The translations under genes and the position numbers were made by a program. A stretch of DNA of 25,694 nucleotides from Moraxella bovis (GTDB lineage: Bacteria; Pseudomonadota; Gammaproteobacteria; Pseudomonadales; Moraxellaceae): positions 1 through 25,694 of the forward strand of contig NZ_MUXV01000020.1 of assembly GCF_002014975.1 (NCBI RefSeq). Reading direction: 5' to 3'. Each line of letters starts with the position of its first letter. Positions within the stretch are counted from its first letter, which is position 1. Positions 24,759 to 25,694 of the stretch are shown here, one piece after another. The notes beneath the pieces were generated by a model. That model was not told where the DNA came from, did not search any database, and worked only from the letters and a program-made list of their open reading frames with translations.

Positions 24759-25181
24759 ATGACTTACGACAACACCAACATTTTTGCCAAAATCCTGCGT
24801 GGCGAGATTCCTTGCCATAAGGTTTATGAAGATGACAAAACCCTTGCCTTTATGGACGTCATGCCACAGGCAACAGGTCATGTGCTGGTCATTCCAAAAT
24901 GTGAAGCGGTGGAGCTGTCTGATTTGCCGTGCGAGTATGCCTGTGCAGTGTTCAAAACCGCCCAAAAAGTCATCACTGCCCAACGCACTGCCCTAGGTGT
25001 GGACGGCATTGTGCAGATGCAACTTAACCACGCGGGTGCAGGACAAAGCGTATTTCACTACCACATGCACCTAATCCCAACCCACGTCCACGAGCTGGGC
25101 AAGCACGAGAGTGTCATGGCAGACCAAGACGAGCTGGCGGAGCTGGCAAGTAAAATCCGTGAAGTCATTGACGGTAAGTAG
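24759..25181 (+). CDS. HIT family protein (HinT-like nucleotide hydrolase)
   Basis: A 140-residue histidine-triad protein. It opens NIFAKILRGEIPCHKVYED, the typical HinT start, then FMDVMPQATGHVLVIPK, and ends the fold with LNHAGAGQSVFHYHMHLIP (about 89-107), where His100, His102 and His104 are the triad and His102 would form the nucleotidyl intermediate. HIT proteins of this branch hydrolyse AMP-lysine or similar adenosine phosphoramidates; cellular role is unclear. It contains about 30 residues after the triad, longer than E. coli HinT (119), closer to the Bacillus Hit type. Its stop is 6 nt before the next gene, so they are co-transcribed. Confidence 0.93.
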   Translation: MTYDNTNIFAKILRGEIPCHKVYEDDKTLAFMDVMPQATGHVLVIPKCEAVELSDLPCEYACAVFKTAQKVITAQRTALGVDGIVQMQLNHAGAGQSVFHYHMHLIPTHVHELGKHESVMADQDELAELASKIREVIDGK

Positions 25182-25187
25182 GGCGTT

Positions 25188-25667
25188 TTGAACATTTTCT
25201 ACCTTGACCCTGACCCGATACGCTGTGCCATTTTTCATGGTAATAAGCATGTGGTCAAGATGATATTAGAATACGCCCAGTTACTGTGTACCGCTCATCA
25301 TCTAGGTGATAGCGTCCTTTGCGATGATGAGCGGGCGGTTCTGTATAAATGCACGCACCAAAACCACCCATGTGCGGTGTGGGTGCGTGGCTCAAAGTCG
25401 CATTATGACTGGCTTTATCAGCTGTTTGTCGCCCTGTGTGATGAATATACGCACCGCTATGGCAAGGTTCATCTGACCGACCAAAAGCTCCGCCACATTC
25501 TGATAAACTGCCCCATCTCTGCCGACACGCCATTTGTAGCACCGCCACAGGTCATGCCCGATGAGTATCAAGGCGATGATACAGTCACCGCTTATCGCGC
25601 CTATTATCGCTGTGGCAAGGCGGATATTTTGGCGTATACGGGTCGCCCAAGCCCTGATTGGTTATAG
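25188..25667 (+). CDS. Conserved hypothetical protein of a family often found in phages
   Basis: A 159-residue protein starting at TTG (25188) with AGGG 4 nt upstream, directly after the HIT stop. The pattern MNIFYLDPDP, GNKHVVKMILEYAQLLCTAH, HPCAVWVRGS, YDWLYQLFVALCDEYTHRYGK, PQVMPDEYQ and AYRAYYRCGKADI resembles an uncharacterised family I recall from many phage genomes and some chromosomes (recollection, not a search). Conserved His, Lys, Asp and Tyr residues suggest an enzyme, but no function is known to me. It has no membrane segment. Codon usage looks like its neighbours, so any transfer is old. Positions 25668-25694 show nothing. Confidence 0.7.
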   Translation: MNIFYLDPDPIRCAIFHGNKHVVKMILEYAQLLCTAHHLGDSVLCDDERAVLYKCTHQNHPCAVWVRGSKSHYDWLYQLFVALCDEYTHRYGKVHLTDQKLRHILINCPISADTPFVAPPQVMPDEYQGDDTVTAYRAYYRCGKADILAYTGRPSPDWL

Positions 25668-25694
25668 TTTTAATTTAACCCTTAAACATACAAT

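Overview
The window looks like chromosomal DNA of a gammaproteobacterium of the Moraxellaceae, most likely a Moraxella. I infer this from the protein character (TolQRAB, HrpA with a long C-terminal half, ObgE, HemE), moderate GC with very AT-rich intergenic DNA, and abundant short palindromic repeats. No search was run. Most genes are conserved housekeeping genes. The accessory content is small and mostly decayed.

Layout. Positions 1-609 hold the 3' end of an Old Yellow Enzyme-type oxidoreductase gene without its first half. A minus-strand block follows: rubredoxin, alpha/beta hydrolase, FAH-family hydrolase (637-2474), then transaldolase (2575-3501). The Tol envelope cluster tolQ-tolR-tolA-tolB runs on the minus strand from 7869 to 4175, followed by a small lipoprotein where pal would be expected. 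The YbgC-type thioesterase usually found before tolQ is at 24151-24603 instead. Divergent from tolQ is hrpA (8028-12257), followed after 3 nt by a frameshifted hydrolase remnant that converges on hflX (12965-14359).

The hflX-folP gap is AT-rich and holds at least four copies of a short palindrome. After folP (14960-15880), the interval 16135-17760 carries three TAGGTTGGG-type inverted repeats and a decayed minus-strand gene cassette with a frameshift, a nonsense codon and truncated pieces. Then come rplU-rpmA with a clear promoter and terminator, another pair of the hflX-folP palindromes, a frameshifted CPBP membrane protease with an unknown gene upstream, and obgE-proB (20239-22594). Two more dispersed repeats precede hemE (22949-24055). 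The window ends with the thioesterase, a HIT-family protein and a protein resembling an uncharacterised family seen in phages.

The most unusual structure is a pair of elements of exactly 203 bp (3963-4165 and 5526-5728) in inverted orientation around tolB. Both are bounded by GGGCGTG/CACGCCC and share a 141-bp core that is roughly four-fifths identical. One supplies the annotated start codon of the downstream lipoprotein. I found no CRISPR array, tRNA, rRNA, integrase, transposase or complete defence system. The elements, palindromes and decayed cassette are the best candidates for something undescribed.
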